From: Marinimicrobium koreense
Lineage (GTDB): Bacteria > Pseudomonadota > Gammaproteobacteria > Pseudomonadales > Cellvibrionaceae
DNA: 64,000 bases
Reading direction: 5' to 3'
Assembly: GCF_003762925.1 (NCBI RefSeq)
Contig: NZ_RJUK01000001.1
Span: forward strand, 2,294,001-2,358,000
Shown here piece by piece: positions 44,525-54,602 of this stretch. A model generated the notes under the pieces. It worked only from the letters and a program-made list of their open reading frames with translations, was not told the origin of the DNA and made no database searches. The first letter of the stretch is position 1. Each line of letters starts with the position of its first letter. The translations under genes and the position numbers were made by a program.

Positions 44525-45139
44525 TCAGGCAGTGGTTGGCAGAGAACGGTAGTTATCCAGCAGGCTAAAGACATCAGCCAGCAGGGATTCGAGAACGCCA
44601 GGTGTGAGATCGCGCTGGGCGTAGGTGCGCAGCCCCATGATCTGCACCTGCACCACACGCGCCAGGCGACCTGGGTCCACATCGGAGCGAAGATCCCCCT
44701 GGGCCACTGAGCGTTTCAGCAGTTGTTCGATGGCAAGCTCCATGCTGCCCAGCAGCGCATTGACCCTGGTGCGCAGCGGTTCATCGTCCTCGGAGACTTC
44801 CAGCAGTGTTTTGACGATCATGCAGGCTCTGGCAGGCGGCTCTGCGCCCCCGAGGCACCCAAGGACCAGTTCGCGTAAAAAGGCTCTCAGAGCCTCCAAC
44901 GCACTCGGCTCCCGTTTCAGATGGCCCTGAAGTTCGCTCGCCATGGCGGCGGCATACCGATCCAACGCCTCCAGAAAGAGCGTCTCCTTATTGCCAAAGG
45001 CGGCGTACAGGCTGCCCGGACGCATATCGAGCGACTGCTCCAGGTGTTTTAGCGAGGTGGCATGGTAGCCACGAGACCAGAACAGACGAACGGCCTGATC
45101 AAGCGCTTCCTGTCGGTCATATTGAGGCGCGCGTGGCAT
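44525..45139 (-). CDS. TetR family regulator (paralogue 2)
   Basis: 204 residues with N-terminal HTH (RGYHATSLKHLEQSL, GSLYAAFGNK) and the same PPARACMIVKTLLEV segment as the TetR at 10398-11003. ATG 45139 has AGAGGA 5 nt upstream. It is divergent from the AhpD-like gene. The 117-bp gap includes the inverted pair CTCAAT/ATTGAG and an AT-rich core, suitable for an operator. Confidence 0.9.
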   Translation of the reverse strand: MPRAPQYDRQEALDQAVRLFWSRGYHATSLKHLEQSLDMRPGSLYAAFGNKETLFLEALDRYAAAMASELQGHLKREPSALEALRAFLRELVLGCLGGAEPPARACMIVKTLLEVSEDDEPLRTRVNALLGSMELAIEQLLKRSVAQGDLRSDVDPGRLARVVQVQIMGLRTYAQRDLTPGVLESLLADVFSLLDNYRSLPTTA

Positions 45140-45256
45140 GGAAATCCTCTGGCACATTTATAAAAAAGCGACTAGCGAGAAATATACTTGAACAAATACT
45201 CAATAACAACTACAGTGATCTCGTAATTGAGCAATCATTCAACAAAGGAGCACCTC

Positions 45257-45808
45257 ATGAGCGATTTCAAACTGCACGACCTCGATAGCGCACCGGAAGA
45301 AGCCAAACCCCTGCTGAAGAAGTCCCTGAGTGACTTTGGCATGATCCCGAACCTGCACGCGGTGATGGCCGAGGCGCCGGATACCCTTGCGGGCTACCAG
45401 ACGCTGCACGAACTGGTGCTGAATTCCAGCCTGAACAAGGACGAGAAAACCGTGGTCTGGCAGAGCATCAACGTGGAGAACCAGTGCCACTACTGCGTTC
45501 CCGCCCACAGTGGCATTGCCCGTTCCATGAAGGTGTCGGAGGATATTGATAACGCCTTGCGGGACCAGACACCGCTGCCGGATGACAAGCTGGAGGCGCT
45601 GCGCGATTTCACCCTGTCGGTACTGCGCAAGCAGGGCAATGTCAGCGATCAGGACCTGAAGGCGTTTTATGCGGCGGGGCACGGCCACCGGCAGGTACTG
45701 GAAGTGATTCTCACCGTCTCCCAGAAGGTGATGAGCAACTACATCAACCACATTGCCGGCACACCGGTCGACGAGCCGTTCAAGGCGTTTGAGTGGAAGG
45801 CGTCGTAA
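45257..45808 (+). CDS. AhpD/carboxymuconolactone-decarboxylase-like peroxidase
   Basis: 183 residues, cytoplasmic. The AhpD-type redox site is present as ENQCHYCVPAHSGIA (CxxC plus following His). It probably reduces peroxides or acts as a small thiol oxidoreductase. AAAGGAG precedes ATG 45257 by 6 nt. The divergent tetR is its likely regulator. A clear terminator follows. Confidence 0.87.
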   Translation: MSDFKLHDLDSAPEEAKPLLKKSLSDFGMIPNLHAVMAEAPDTLAGYQTLHELVLNSSLNKDEKTVVWQSINVENQCHYCVPAHSGIARSMKVSEDIDNALRDQTPLPDDKLEALRDFTLSVLRKQGNVSDQDLKAFYAAGHGHRQVLEVILTVSQKVMSNYINHIAGTPVDEPFKAFEWKAS

Positions 45809-45817
45809 TTGACTGAA

Positions 45818-45846
45818 GCCACCGGGCCCTCGCCCGGTGGCTTTTT
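45818..45846 (+). terminator. Rho-independent terminator
   Basis: GCCACCGGG-CCCTCG-CCCGGTGGC followed by TTTTT. It ends the AhpD-like gene and lies against the 3' end of convergent rlmI. Confidence 0.92.
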
Positions 45847-45851
45847 GCGGG

Positions 45852-47045
45852 TCAGGGCAGGTACACCCGGACAAACACCGCTTTCAGATAATCGGTCTCG
45901 GGGATGGCCGGGTGCACGGGATGATCGGCGCCCTGCCCGCCCTGGGCGATGATCTGTACGTGACGGTCCAGGTGCCGGCCGGCACCGCGCACGATATCGG
46001 TCAGCGATTCCCGGGCCAGGTGCATGGAGCAGGACGCCGACACCAGCAGGCCATCGCGGCCCAGCAGTCGAATGGCCAGCTCATTGATGTGGCGATACGC
46101 CGCCTCTCCGGCCTTCTGGTCCTTGCGCCGTTTGATAAACGCGGGCGGGTCCAGCACCACCACATCGAAAGTTTCACCGTCGGCGATCAGTGCCTTGAGC
46201 ACGTCAATGGCCTTGCCCTGAAGCGCGCTGACCCGGTCCGCCACGCCGTTCAGCTCGGCATTGGTGGCCACTCCGTCCAGCGCCGTGGCCGAGGCATCCA
46301 CACAGACCACTTCCCTGGCGCCGGCGTTGGCAGCCGCCACACCCCAACCGCCCATATAGGAAAAGACATCCAGCACCCGGCGATCCCGACACCAGCCCTG
46401 CAGGCGGGCGCGATTGTCGCGGTGATCGTAGAACCAACCGGTTTTCTGACCCTGTCCTACCGGAATCCGGAAGCGGGCCCCATTCTCCACCAGCTCCAGA
46501 GTGTCCGGCATGGTGCCGTGGGCGACTTCCTGATAGCGCGCCAACCCCTCCAGCTCTCGGGCGCCGTGATCGTTGTCCAGCAGAATGCCCGCGGGCTTCA
46601 GACACTGTACCAGTGCCTCGATAATATCGGCCTTGTGCCGCTCCATGCCGGCACTGGCAATCTGAACCACCAGATAGTCACCGAAGCGGTCCACCACCAG
46701 CCCGGGGAGCAGATCGGAATCGCCGTAGATGAGTCGGTAATAGGGGCCGGGAAAGAAGGCATCGCGCAAGGCCAGAGCCTGATTGATACGGTGCACGAGC
46801 AGGGATTTACTCAGGGGCTGCTCCGGATCGCGATTGACCAGCCGCGCGCAGATCAGGCCGGCCGGATTGACCACCGCCACCCCGAGCGCCTTGCCGGTGC
46901 TGGCCAGGACCAGCGCCTGATCCCCGGGCTGGAACGCCTTGAGCGGCGTTTTGGCCACGTCCACCTCGTTACTGTAGATCCACAGGTGGCCGCGTTTGAG
47001 GCGACGGTCGGTATTTTTCTTGAGCTGCAAGGGGGGCAATGACAC
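45852..47045 (-). CDS. rlmI: 23S rRNA m5C1962 methyltransferase RlmI
   Basis: 397 residues, SAM-dependent. N-terminal PUA domain (about 1-75, with HLWIYSNEV), then a Rossmann methyltransferase with GWFYDHRDNR, VLDVFSYMGGWG (SAM-binding) and VVLDPPAFIKR. The catalytic Cys is in SASCSMHL. The start is GTG 47045 with GGAG upstream. Length is normal. Confidence 0.94.
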   Translation of the reverse strand: MSLPPLQLKKNTDRRLKRGHLWIYSNEVDVAKTPLKAFQPGDQALVLASTGKALGVAVVNPAGLICARLVNRDPEQPLSKSLLVHRINQALALRDAFFPGPYYRLIYGDSDLLPGLVVDRFGDYLVVQIASAGMERHKADIIEALVQCLKPAGILLDNDHGARELEGLARYQEVAHGTMPDTLELVENGARFRIPVGQGQKTGWFYDHRDNRARLQGWCRDRRVLDVFSYMGGWGVAAANAGAREVVCVDASATALDGVATNAELNGVADRVSALQGKAIDVLKALIADGETFDVVVLDPPAFIKRRKDQKAGEAAYRHINELAIRLLGRDGLLVSASCSMHLARESLTDIVRGAGRHLDRHVQIIAQGGQGADHPVHPAIPETDYLKAVFVRVYLP

Positions 47046-47122
47046 GGGTCGTTCTCCAATGACGATCGACCGCCGGAAGTGGCGGCGCTCGCCATTCTAC
47101 GCGAGACCACGACCGGACACGA

Positions 47123-47578
47123 TCACTCCGGCTGTGGAATAGGCAGTTGGGATCTTTCGGCAAAGCGGCTCCGGTCTTCTTCGGTAGCGCCCTCACGACA
47201 CTCTCCCCGCAGCCACATCTCGGCCCGGGACAGACGATAGTCCAACTCCAGAAAGCCCTCCCGGCAGTACCCGGTGAGTGTCACGGCCCGCTCGGCGTCG
47301 CTGCGCAACTGCCGGTACTCGCGGCTGCCCAAAGGCTCCCGACGACGATGCTCGGTCACATCCTTAGGGGACCGGTACACCTGCACCAGTGGCCGCTGAC
47401 GGGCATCCGGCACATCCAGTTGATACACAAACAGTTTGCTGCTGTTGGGCCGCAGATCAATCGACAGCGTCTCTTTCAGGCCCCCGTAATGGCGCCCACC
47501 GCTACTGCACCCGATCAGCAGGGTACCGATCAACACTCCGGTCACGCCCAACCACCACCGGCCTCTGCCATTGCCCAT
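47123..47578 (-). CDS. Unknown lipoprotein beside flgT
   Basis: 151 residues with a lipobox in LLIGCSSG. The mature part is polar and I do not recognise a family. The divergent arrangement with flgT, and their roughly 100-bp shared promoter gap, hints at a flagellar-envelope role. That is a guess. ATG 47578 is used as the start of the signal peptide, since the longer frame overlaps the flgT promoter region. Confidence 0.65.
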   Translation of the reverse strand: MGNGRGRWWLGVTGVLIGTLLIGCSSGGRHYGGLKETLSIDLRPNSSKLFVYQLDVPDARQRPLVQVYRSPKDVTEHRRREPLGSREYRQLRSDAERAVTLTGYCREGFLELDYRLSRAEMWLRGECREGATEEDRSRFAERSQLPIPQPE

Positions 47579-47678
47579 ATTCCGTTCCCCACTGCTCAAG
47601 ATGTTGCCGTTCAGGCCGACAACCCAATACGAAACCCTAAAACATTTCCCTGGTATTGACCACCAGCGGAGCGACCCG

Positions 47679-48821
47679 GTGACCAAGTACAGCCGTTTAC
47701 CATTGCCATTGGCCCCTGCCCGCAACGCCCTGCTGCTACTGGTGGCCACCGCCCTCATGGGTGACGCCACCGCCGGTCCCAGCCAACCACATTTTGGCAG
47801 CCACCCTCAGGGCACCCACGGCCAGCATACCGCACAGTACGAACCGGTCTCAGGATCGGACCCAGACGCCCCGCACCCGGCGGCCACGGCTTCACCGAGC
47901 ACCGCCGCCCTGGCCTGCCCCCACGGAGCAAGGGAGTACCGTAAGTCATTGCTGATCACCGCCTTCCCCCGCCGGGAGCGGGCCGAAGCTAACGCAGGCG
48001 GCCTCTCGGGCGCCGAGCAGGCTCTGGCTGAGCGCCTGGGAGAACACCTGGCCCGGGGCAACCAGCTGTTTCAGTACCAACTGATCGGGCAAAGCCTGCC
48101 GGAACCGTCCGCCAATTCGGGCCAGCCCATTCGCCAGTTGGCCCGGGAGCATGGCACGCAACTGGTGCTCAGCGGCACACTCCATGACCTGGGCATGGCC
48201 CGCCCCGGGGATGCGCTCAACCCCGGCCTGGTGACCCGCGCCCGCAACGCCGCCGTCAGCACCCTGCGCCTGAAGCCAGAATGGGACACCCGGCAACGGG
48301 ATTTTGTTCTACAGCTGAATTTACACGATGGCCATACGGGACAGCGATTACACACGCGGAGCTACCGTTTGGCGGGAATATGGAACCCCAGACGCCCGGA
48401 GCGCGCCCGATTCGGGACCCCGGCGTTCTGGGAGACCGACTACGGCCAGAAGATTGAAGCGGTGTTGGCCGAGGCGGGCCGGGCGTTGAACGAAGTGATT
48501 CGCTGCCAGCCTCTGGTGGCGCGTCTGGACCCACCCCATTCGGGCGCAACCACACTGCTACATGCCGGACACGTCCAGGGGTTACAAGTGGGGGACCGAC
48601 TGCCTCTGCACCGGATCAGCCTGCGGCCCATTCCGGGGGAGTATCGGCAGTACAGCGCGCACCGCCTGGAGAGCGGCGTTCATCTGAGGGTGGAGAAGGT
48701 TCACCCTCAAACCAGCGAGGTGCGCCTGGAGGGCGCCACCTCACTGCACGGTGAACACTATGCGGTGACACCGGGCCAGGCACCCTCAGAAAACGAGGTG
48801 TACACCTGGCTTCAGAACTGA
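47679..48821 (+). CDS. flgT: Flagellar assembly protein FlgT-like
   Basis: About 380 residues, secreted. Signal peptide (ALLLLVATALMGDATAG), a Pro/His/Ser-rich low-complexity stretch, and an N-domain with KSLLITAFPR. The middle domain includes GTQLVLSGTLHDLGMA and FWETDYGQKIEAVLAEAG. A C-terminal SH3-like part has GLQVGDRLPLHR. FlgT forms the H-ring of sodium-driven flagella. GTG 47679 with GGAG is the likely start. The long disordered N-terminal insert is unusual. Confidence 0.78.
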   Translation: MTKYSRLPLPLAPARNALLLLVATALMGDATAGPSQPHFGSHPQGTHGQHTAQYEPVSGSDPDAPHPAATASPSTAALACPHGAREYRKSLLITAFPRRERAEANAGGLSGAEQALAERLGEHLARGNQLFQYQLIGQSLPEPSANSGQPIRQLAREHGTQLVLSGTLHDLGMARPGDALNPGLVTRARNAAVSTLRLKPEWDTRQRDFVLQLNLHDGHTGQRLHTRSYRLAGIWNPRRPERARFGTPAFWETDYGQKIEAVLAEAGRALNEVIRCQPLVARLDPPHSGATTLLHAGHVQGLQVGDRLPLHRISLRPIPGEYRQYSAHRLESGVHLRVEKVHPQTSEVRLEGATSLHGEHYAVTPGQAPSENEVYTWLQN

Positions 48822-48840
48822 CTCTGTCTCAGGGGCTGAC

Positions 48841-49344
48841 TCAGGCGTCGGCCGGCTGCGAGGACTCGCCCTGCTTGCGAACCTGCTGTACCGCCTGGGC
48901 GAATACCGCATCGAAGTTGATCGGAGGCAGCATCAGGGGCGGGAAACCGCCGCGGGACAGCGTGGAGTCAATCACTTCGCGCGTGTAGGGGAACAGGATC
49001 TGGGGGCAGGTGGTGTTGATCACCTGGCTCAACTGGGCTTTCTCCAGCCCCTGAATCGCGAACAGGCCAGCCTGCTTCACTTCCACCAGAAACACCACCT
49101 TGTCATCCATCGTGGCGGTGATGGTCATCAACAGCACCACTTCGTAGTGGTTTTCATCCAGGTTGTTGACCTGAACATTCAGCTCCTGATCAATTTTCGG
49201 TTTCCAGGCACGGTTGAAGGATTCAACGCCCATGGGCGTTTCAAAGGACAAATCCTTCAGGTAGATCCGCTTGATCTGAAGACCGCGCGGCGCTTCCTGA
49301 GTGGCGCCAGCGCCGTTTTCCTGAGTGGTGTTTTCATCTGCCAT
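48841..49344 (-). CDS. secB: Protein-export chaperone SecB
   Basis: 167 residues. Family sequences IKRIYLKDLSFETP, NRAWKPKIDQELNVQV and CPQILFPYTREVID, then PPLMLPPINFDAVF, are intact. SecB delivers unfolded precursors to SecA. It forms the conserved block secB-grxC-yibN, transcribed away from gpmI. Confidence 0.97.
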   Translation of the reverse strand: MADENTTQENGAGATQEAPRGLQIKRIYLKDLSFETPMGVESFNRAWKPKIDQELNVQVNNLDENHYEVVLLMTITATMDDKVVFLVEVKQAGLFAIQGLEKAQLSQVINTTCPQILFPYTREVIDSTLSRGGFPPLMLPPINFDAVFAQAVQQVRKQGESSQPADA

Positions 49345-49402
49345 AATTAGGTTTCCGTTGGTTCAATCAATTAGCCCTGAATCGGCCGCTGTCGGTGAGC
49401 GC

Positions 49403-49654
49403 TCAGCCCAGCATGTCATCCAGCTTGCCGCTCTTGTCCAGTGCCCACAGGTCCGTGAAGCCACCCACATGGGCGTCTCCAATCCAGATCTGAGGCACCG
49501 TGCGCTGACCACTGTCAGCCATCATCTTTTTACGCAGGGAGGGATCCCGATCCACCCGAATCTCTTCAAATGCCACCCCTTTACCTTCCAGCAAATGCTT
49601 GGCATTGACGCAGAACGGGCATATCGCCGTGGTGTACATCACTACTTTCGCCAT
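49403..49654 (-). CDS. grxC: Glutaredoxin 3
   Basis: 83-residue dithiol glutaredoxin with active site TAICPFCVNAK and GSH-binding TVPQIWIGDAHVGG. Position between yibN and secB matches E. coli. Length is typical of GrxC. Confidence 0.95.
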   Translation of the reverse strand: MAKVVMYTTAICPFCVNAKHLLEGKGVAFEEIRVDRDPSLRKKMMADSGQRTVPQIWIGDAHVGGFTDLWALDKSGKLDDMLG

Positions 49655-49670
49655 TCTAACCTCCTGCGGA

Positions 49671-50084
49671 TCAGCCTTTCACCAAGGGCATACCCTGGTT
49701 CTGCCACTCGGTAATACCGCCGGCCAGACGGCGTACATCAAAGCCTTTCTGCCCCAGGGTACGGCCGGCCGCCCCCGCGTGCTGACCGAGCTTGTCCGCC
49801 ACCACGATGATCTTGTCCCGGTGCGGCGCCAATAGCTGCTCTGCCTCTGCCGTCACTTTTTTGTAGGGCAGGTTCAGCGCGCCGGAAATATGGCCGGCTT
49901 TGAACTCCGACGCCTCGCGCACATCCAGCAGCACCGCCTCCTCGTTGTTGAGCAGGCGGGTCACCTCAAACGCGGGAATGGGCTTGCCATTCTTGATGCG
50001 CTCGCGCATGGCGTACACCAGCATCAACACCGCCAGCGTGGTGATCAGAAGCCATTCTTGACTGACAAATACAAAAAATTCCAC
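49671..50084 (-). CDS. YibN-like membrane rhodanese lacking the catalytic Cys
   Basis: 137 residues with one N-terminal membrane helix and a rhodanese domain (about 40-135). The rhodanese frame is clear (LLDVREASEFKAGHISGALNLPY, GGITEWQNQGMP). The active-site loop reads VVADKLGQHAG, with no cysteine where YibN-type proteins have VC. It is therefore probably not a sulfurtransferase and may be a membrane adaptor. GTG 50084 has GAGGAAGG upstream. Confidence 0.85.
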   Translation of the reverse strand: MEFFVFVSQEWLLITTLAVLMLVYAMRERIKNGKPIPAFEVTRLLNNEEAVLLDVREASEFKAGHISGALNLPYKKVTAEAEQLLAPHRDKIIVVADKLGQHAGAAGRTLGQKGFDVRRLAGGITEWQNQGMPLVKG

Positions 50085-50312
50085 GTCTTCGCCTTCCTCA
50101 ACTCGAATCGGGGAGAATCCGCGCACGGCTTACCCGAGGCGGAGCGCGCCGCAGTATACACTATCAGACGTCCTTTTCTCAGCGGCTGACGTAGAGTTAC
50201 CACGGGTAACGCGTTAGAATGGACCTTTTGTACCCGGTTGCGACCCGCCGGGTACTGGCAATGGCCATTCCATTCGACCTTCATTCAGCGACTCAGAGAA
50301 GTGACCGTAACT

Positions 50313-51875
50313 ATGACCGCTAACCAGACTGCTGCCAAAAAGCCTACCGTATTGATCGTTCTGGATGGCGTTGGCTACTCGGAAAAGACCGAGCACAACG
50401 CTGTGTACAGTGCCAACACCCCGGTTCTGGACCGCCTCTGGAAAGAGGCTCCGCACAGCCTGATCGCCACCTCCGGGATGGCGGTGGGCCTGCCGGAAGG
50501 CCAGATGGGCAACAGTGAAGTGGGCCACACCACCATTGGTGCCGGCCGAGTGGTCTACCAGAATTTTACCCGCATCAATAAAGCCATCGAAGATGGCGAG
50601 TTCGCCGAGAACCCGGCCTACGCCGCGGCCATCGACACAGCCAAAGACGCCGGCAAGGCCGTGCACGTGTTCGGCCTGCTGTCCGAAGGGGGCGTTCACA
50701 GTCACGAAGACCACATTTTTGCCATGGTGGACGCTGCCGCCAAACGCGGCGCCAAGGAAGTGTACCTGCACGCCTTCCTGGACGGCCGCGACACCGCCCC
50801 GCGCAGCGCCAAGGCCTCTCTCGAGAAAGCCGAAAAGCAGTTCGCCGAGCTGGGCGTTGGTCGGGTGGCCAGCATTGTCGGGCGCTACTTCGCCATGGAC
50901 CGGGACAACAACTGGGATCGAGTAGAGAAAGCCTACAACGCCATGGCCTGCGGCACCGGCGAATTTACCGCCAAGACCGCCGTTGAAGGCCTGGCCGCCG
51001 CTTATGAGCGCGATGAAAACGACGAATTCGTCAAAGCGACCGTGATTGCCGGTGACGGCCAGGAGCCGGTCACGATGCAGGACGGCGATGTTGCCATCTT
51101 CATGAATTTCCGCCCCGACCGGGCCCGCCAGATCACCCGCGCCCTAATCGAGAGCGATTTCGACGGCTTCAAGCGTCAGTGCGAGCCCAAGCTGGCCGAC
51201 TTCGTGATGACCACCGAGTACGCCTCGGACATCAAGGCCAACTGCGCCTTCCCGCCCCAGGAGCTGGTGAACTCCTTTGGCGACTACCTGGCCAAGCAGG
51301 GCAAAACCCAACTGCGCATTGCCGAGACCGAGAAATACGCCCACGTGACCTTCTTCTTCAACGGCGGCACCGAATCCGAGTTTGAAGGCGAGGATCGCAT
51401 TCTGGTGCCCTCGCCGAAAGTGGCCACCTACGACCTGCAGCCAGAAATGAGTGCTCCGGAAGTGACCGACAAACTGGTCGAAGCCATCGAGTCCGGGAAG
51501 TACGACGCCATCATCTGCAACTACGCCAACGGCGACATGGTGGGCCACTCGGGCATCTTCGAAGCGGCGGTCAAATCCGTTGAAGCCGTGGATGAGTGCC
51601 TGGGACGGGTGCTCGACGCCACTCTGAAAGCGGGCGGCGAAGCGCTGGTGACCGCTGACCACGGCAACGTCGAGGAAATGTACGACCCCGAGTCCGGCCA
51701 GGTCAGCACCCAGCACTCCACCCTGCCGGTGCCCCTGATCTACGTCAGCTCGCGCAAAGGCAGCATCGCCGAAGGCGGCTCCCTGGCCGACCTGGCACCC
51801 ACCATGCTGCACCTGATGGGCCTACCCCAACCCAAGGAAATGACCGGTCGCAACCTGGTCACCCTGAGCGAGTAA
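50313..51875 (+). CDS. gpmI: 2,3-bisphosphoglycerate-independent phosphoglycerate mutase
   Basis: 520 residues. The catalytic Ser is in [10 protein letters not shown]. Metal ligands include DGVG at the start, H in [15 protein letters not shown], and later [12 protein letters not shown] and [10 protein letters not shown]. Length is typical. ATG 50313 matches the family N-terminus, since the upstream open frame to 50238 has no support. It begins the block gpmI-envC-ctpA-yibQ. Confidence 0.97.
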   Translation: MTANQTAAKKPTVLIVLDGVGYSEKTEHNAVYSANTPVLDRLWKEAPHSLIATSGMAVGLPEGQMGNSEVGHTTIGAGRVVYQNFTRINKAIEDGEFAENPAYAAAIDTAKDAGKAVHVFGLLSEGGVHSHEDHIFAMVDAAAKRGAKEVYLHAFLDGRDTAPRSAKASLEKAEKQFAELGVGRVASIVGRYFAMDRDNNWDRVEKAYNAMACGTGEFTAKTAVEGLAAAYERDENDEFVKATVIAGDGQEPVTMQDGDVAIFMNFRPDRARQITRALIESDFDGFKRQCEPKLADFVMTTEYASDIKANCAFPPQELVNSFGDYLAKQGKTQLRIAETEKYAHVTFFFNGGTESEFEGEDRILVPSPKVATYDLQPEMSAPEVTDKLVEAIESGKYDAIICNYANGDMVGHSGIFEAAVKSVEAVDECLGRVLDATLKAGGEALVTADHGNVEEMYDPESGQVSTQHSTLPVPLIYVSSRKGSIAEGGSLADLAPTMLHLMGLPQPKEMTGRNLVTLSE

Positions 51876-51928
51876 TCCACAGATGGGGCGACCTCCCGGT
51901 CGCCCCATCGACGGCAAGGTTCCCCCCC

Positions 51929-53089
51929 ATGATGATCGCTGCGCGTGTCCAAGGCCTCGGAAAGTACCTGCTCTGCCTGTGCCTGATCCTGAGCGGCGCT
52001 GCTCAGGCCAATGACCAGGCCGACTATGAAGCGCGAATGCAGGAGCTTCAGAAGACCATTGAGCAGTTGCAACAAGAACTGAAGAAAACCCAGGGCTCCC
52101 GGGATGAGCTCAAGGAACAGCTCGAATCCTCGGAATCCGATATTGGCGAGCTGCTCAAAAAAATTGAGCGCATCGAGTCCGACCTTGAGCAACAGAACAG
52201 CGACCTGCAGAGCCTGAAGCAGGAGCGCAACGAGCTGGATCAGTCCCGACAGGCTCAGCAGCAGGCCGTTGCCGAACAGGTCCAGGCCGCCTACTCCCTG
52301 GGCCGACAGAGCCAGATCAAGTTGCTGCTCAACCAGGAGAGTCCCCAGCGCGTATCGCGCCTGTTGCGCTATTACGATTACTGGCTGGAAGCGCGCACCG
52401 ATAAAATCGAGCGCTACCTGGAGACGCTCTCCGAGCTGGATCGCATCGAGCCCCGCATTGTCCAGAAAACGGCTGAGCTGGCCCGCAACCGGGACCAACT
52501 GAAAGCACAACACGAACGCCTGGCCGAGCGCCAGGAAAGCCGCCGCCAGACCCTGGCTGCCCTGAATCAGCGCATCCGCTCCACCGATCAGGAGCTAGCG
52601 GACCTGCAGAAGGACCGGGAGCGGCTCCAGTCGCTGCTGGACGAAATGGTCGCCGCCGTCGCCGACCTGGAAATGCCCGGTGGCGATACCCCGTTCAGCC
52701 AGCGCAAAGGTCGCCTCCCCTGGCCGGCCCAGGGGTCGCTGCGACACCGTTTTGGCAGCGCTCAGCTGGACGGTCAGATCACCCGCAACGGCATTGTCAT
52801 TGGTGCCAGCGAGGGAGAGCCGGTACTGGCCGTGCACCATGGCCGCGTGGTATTTTCCGATTACTTCCGGGGCCACGGACTTCTGTTGATTGTGGACCAT
52901 GGCGAGGGCTATATGAGCCTGTACGCCCACAATCAAAGCCTGTACAAAGAGACCGGCGAGTGGGTCAGCGCGGGGGAGACCATTGCCAGCGTTGGCAACA
53001 CGGGCGGCCAGATTCAGGCCGGCCTGTATTTCGAGATTCGACACCGGGGCAAACCCACCAACCCCATGCCCTGGCTGGCGCAGGCTTGA
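51929..53089 (+). CDS. envC: Murein hydrolase activator EnvC
   Basis: 386 residues. Signal peptide to about residue 28, two long coiled coils (about 30-115 and 160-240), and a C-terminal LytM/M23 domain (about 265-386) with LPWPAQGSLRHRFG and GLYFEIRHRGKP. The zinc-binding residues are degenerate, as in activators of AmiA/AmiB. It works with FtsEX at division. Confidence 0.94.
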   Translation: MMIAARVQGLGKYLLCLCLILSGAAQANDQADYEARMQELQKTIEQLQQELKKTQGSRDELKEQLESSESDIGELLKKIERIESDLEQQNSDLQSLKQERNELDQSRQAQQQAVAEQVQAAYSLGRQSQIKLLLNQESPQRVSRLLRYYDYWLEARTDKIERYLETLSELDRIEPRIVQKTAELARNRDQLKAQHERLAERQESRRQTLAALNQRIRSTDQELADLQKDRERLQSLLDEMVAAVADLEMPGGDTPFSQRKGRLPWPAQGSLRHRFGSAQLDGQITRNGIVIGASEGEPVLAVHHGRVVFSDYFRGHGLLLIVDHGEGYMSLYAHNQSLYKETGEWVSAGETIASVGNTGGQIQAGLYFEIRHRGKPTNPMPWLAQA

Positions 53090-53210
53090 TCGCCTCATCC
53101 GGGATACCGGCTATAGTGAATTATGCGCCATACTGATTGTCATATTGTCATCCCCACGGCCACGCTCGCGGGAACCGATCCACACCGGACCCTCAAGTCA
53201 GGAGAACCGG

Positions 53211-54596
53211 ATGCTGTACGCTAATTTCAAACAGGCTGCCCTGGCGGTACTGTTCGCCACCCTATCACCGCTGGCGCTGTCCCAGTCCGTGACAGACACC
53301 GCCACGCCCGAAGAGCAGGGCCTGCTGCCGCTCGAGGAGCTGCGCACCTTCACCCGGGTATACGACCATATTCGCAATGGTTATGTGGAGGAGCTGTCGG
53401 ACGCCGAGCTGCTGGAGTACGCGATCAAGGGCATGATCGCCGAGCTGGACCCACACTCGGCCTATCTGGATGAAAAGTCCTTCGAAGATCTACAGGAAAA
53501 CACCTCCGGTGAGTTTGGTGGCATCGGGATCGAAGTCGGGATGGAAGATGGCTTCGTCAAGGTGATCGCACCGATTGATGATACCCCCGCCCAGAAGGCC
53601 GGCATCGAGCCGGGCGATCTGATCATTCGCCTGGATGACCAACCGGTCAAAGGCCTGAGTCTGAACGAAGCCGTGGAGAAAATGCGCGGCCCCAAAGGCA
53701 GCGACCTGACGTTGACCGTGGTGCGGGAGGGCATCGACCAGCCTTTTGAGGTCACCCTGACCCGGGACATCATCAAGGTCAGGAGTGTGCGCGTACGGGT
53801 TGAAGATGACCACTACGCGTACATTCGAATCGCCCAGTTCCAGGTCAGTACGGGCCAGGACATGATTGACGCGCTGGAAGACCTGCGCGCGGAGCACGAC
53901 GATATCCGCGGCATTGTGCTCGACCTGCGCAACAACCCCGGGGGCGTGCTGCAGACGTCGGTGGAGGTCGCCGATGCCTTTCTGAATGAAGGGCTGGTGG
54001 TTTACACCGAGGGGCGCACCGAGAACAGCGATATGCGCTACTACGCGAATGAGGGCGAAGTGGCCGAAGACCTGCCTATTGTGGTGCTGATCAACGACGG
54101 CTCCGCCTCGGCGTCTGAAATTGTGGCCGGTGCCCTGCAAGATCACGGTCGCGCCGTGGTCCTGGGGACCCGCAGCTTCGGCAAAGGCTCGGTACAGACG
54201 GTGGTTCCCATCTCTGAAACCCGGGCGGTCAAGCTCACCACGGCGCTCTACTACACTCCGAACGGTCGCTCCATCCAGGCTCAGGGCATCGTGCCAGACG
54301 TCACGGTCGAGCGCGCCCGGGTCACCGCCCTGCGCACCGGTGTCCGCTCCACCGAGGCAGATCTCGCCGGCCACCTGGGCAATGCCAACGGCGGGGAAGA
54401 GAGCAATACCCGCACCCGGAAATCCGAGCGAGAGGCCCGCGATGATGATATCGGCGACAACCAACTCCACGAAGCCATCAATATGCTCAAGGGGCTGCAT
54501 ATTTTTCAGCAGCGTCAGAAGGCCAATCTAGCCCAGCGCCTGCCCCCGCTGTCCGACAGCGACAATGCGCCCGAGCACGAGTCGGGAGCGGAGTAA
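53211..54596 (+). CDS. ctpA: Carboxy-terminal processing protease CtpA (S41)
   Basis: 461 residues. Signal peptide, PDZ domain (about 85-170, GGIGIEVGMEDGFVKV), and S41 protease core. Catalytic Ser is in INDGSASASEIVAGAL, and Lys in TRSFGKGSVQTVVP. The tail is charged and variable. AGGAG precedes ATG 53211. Between envC and yibQ this order is standard in pseudomonads and relatives. Confidence 0.95.
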   Translation: MLYANFKQAALAVLFATLSPLALSQSVTDTATPEEQGLLPLEELRTFTRVYDHIRNGYVEELSDAELLEYAIKGMIAELDPHSAYLDEKSFEDLQENTSGEFGGIGIEVGMEDGFVKVIAPIDDTPAQKAGIEPGDLIIRLDDQPVKGLSLNEAVEKMRGPKGSDLTLTVVREGIDQPFEVTLTRDIIKVRSVRVRVEDDHYAYIRIAQFQVSTGQDMIDALEDLRAEHDDIRGIVLDLRNNPGGVLQTSVEVADAFLNEGLVVYTEGRTENSDMRYYANEGEVAEDLPIVVLINDGSASASEIVAGALQDHGRAVVLGTRSFGKGSVQTVVPISETRAVKLTTALYYTPNGRSIQAQGIVPDVTVERARVTALRTGVRSTEADLAGHLGNANGGEESNTRTRKSEREARDDDIGDNQLHEAINMLKGLHIFQQRQKANLAQRLPPLSDSDNAPEHESGAE

Positions 54597-54602
54597 ACCC
54601 GG

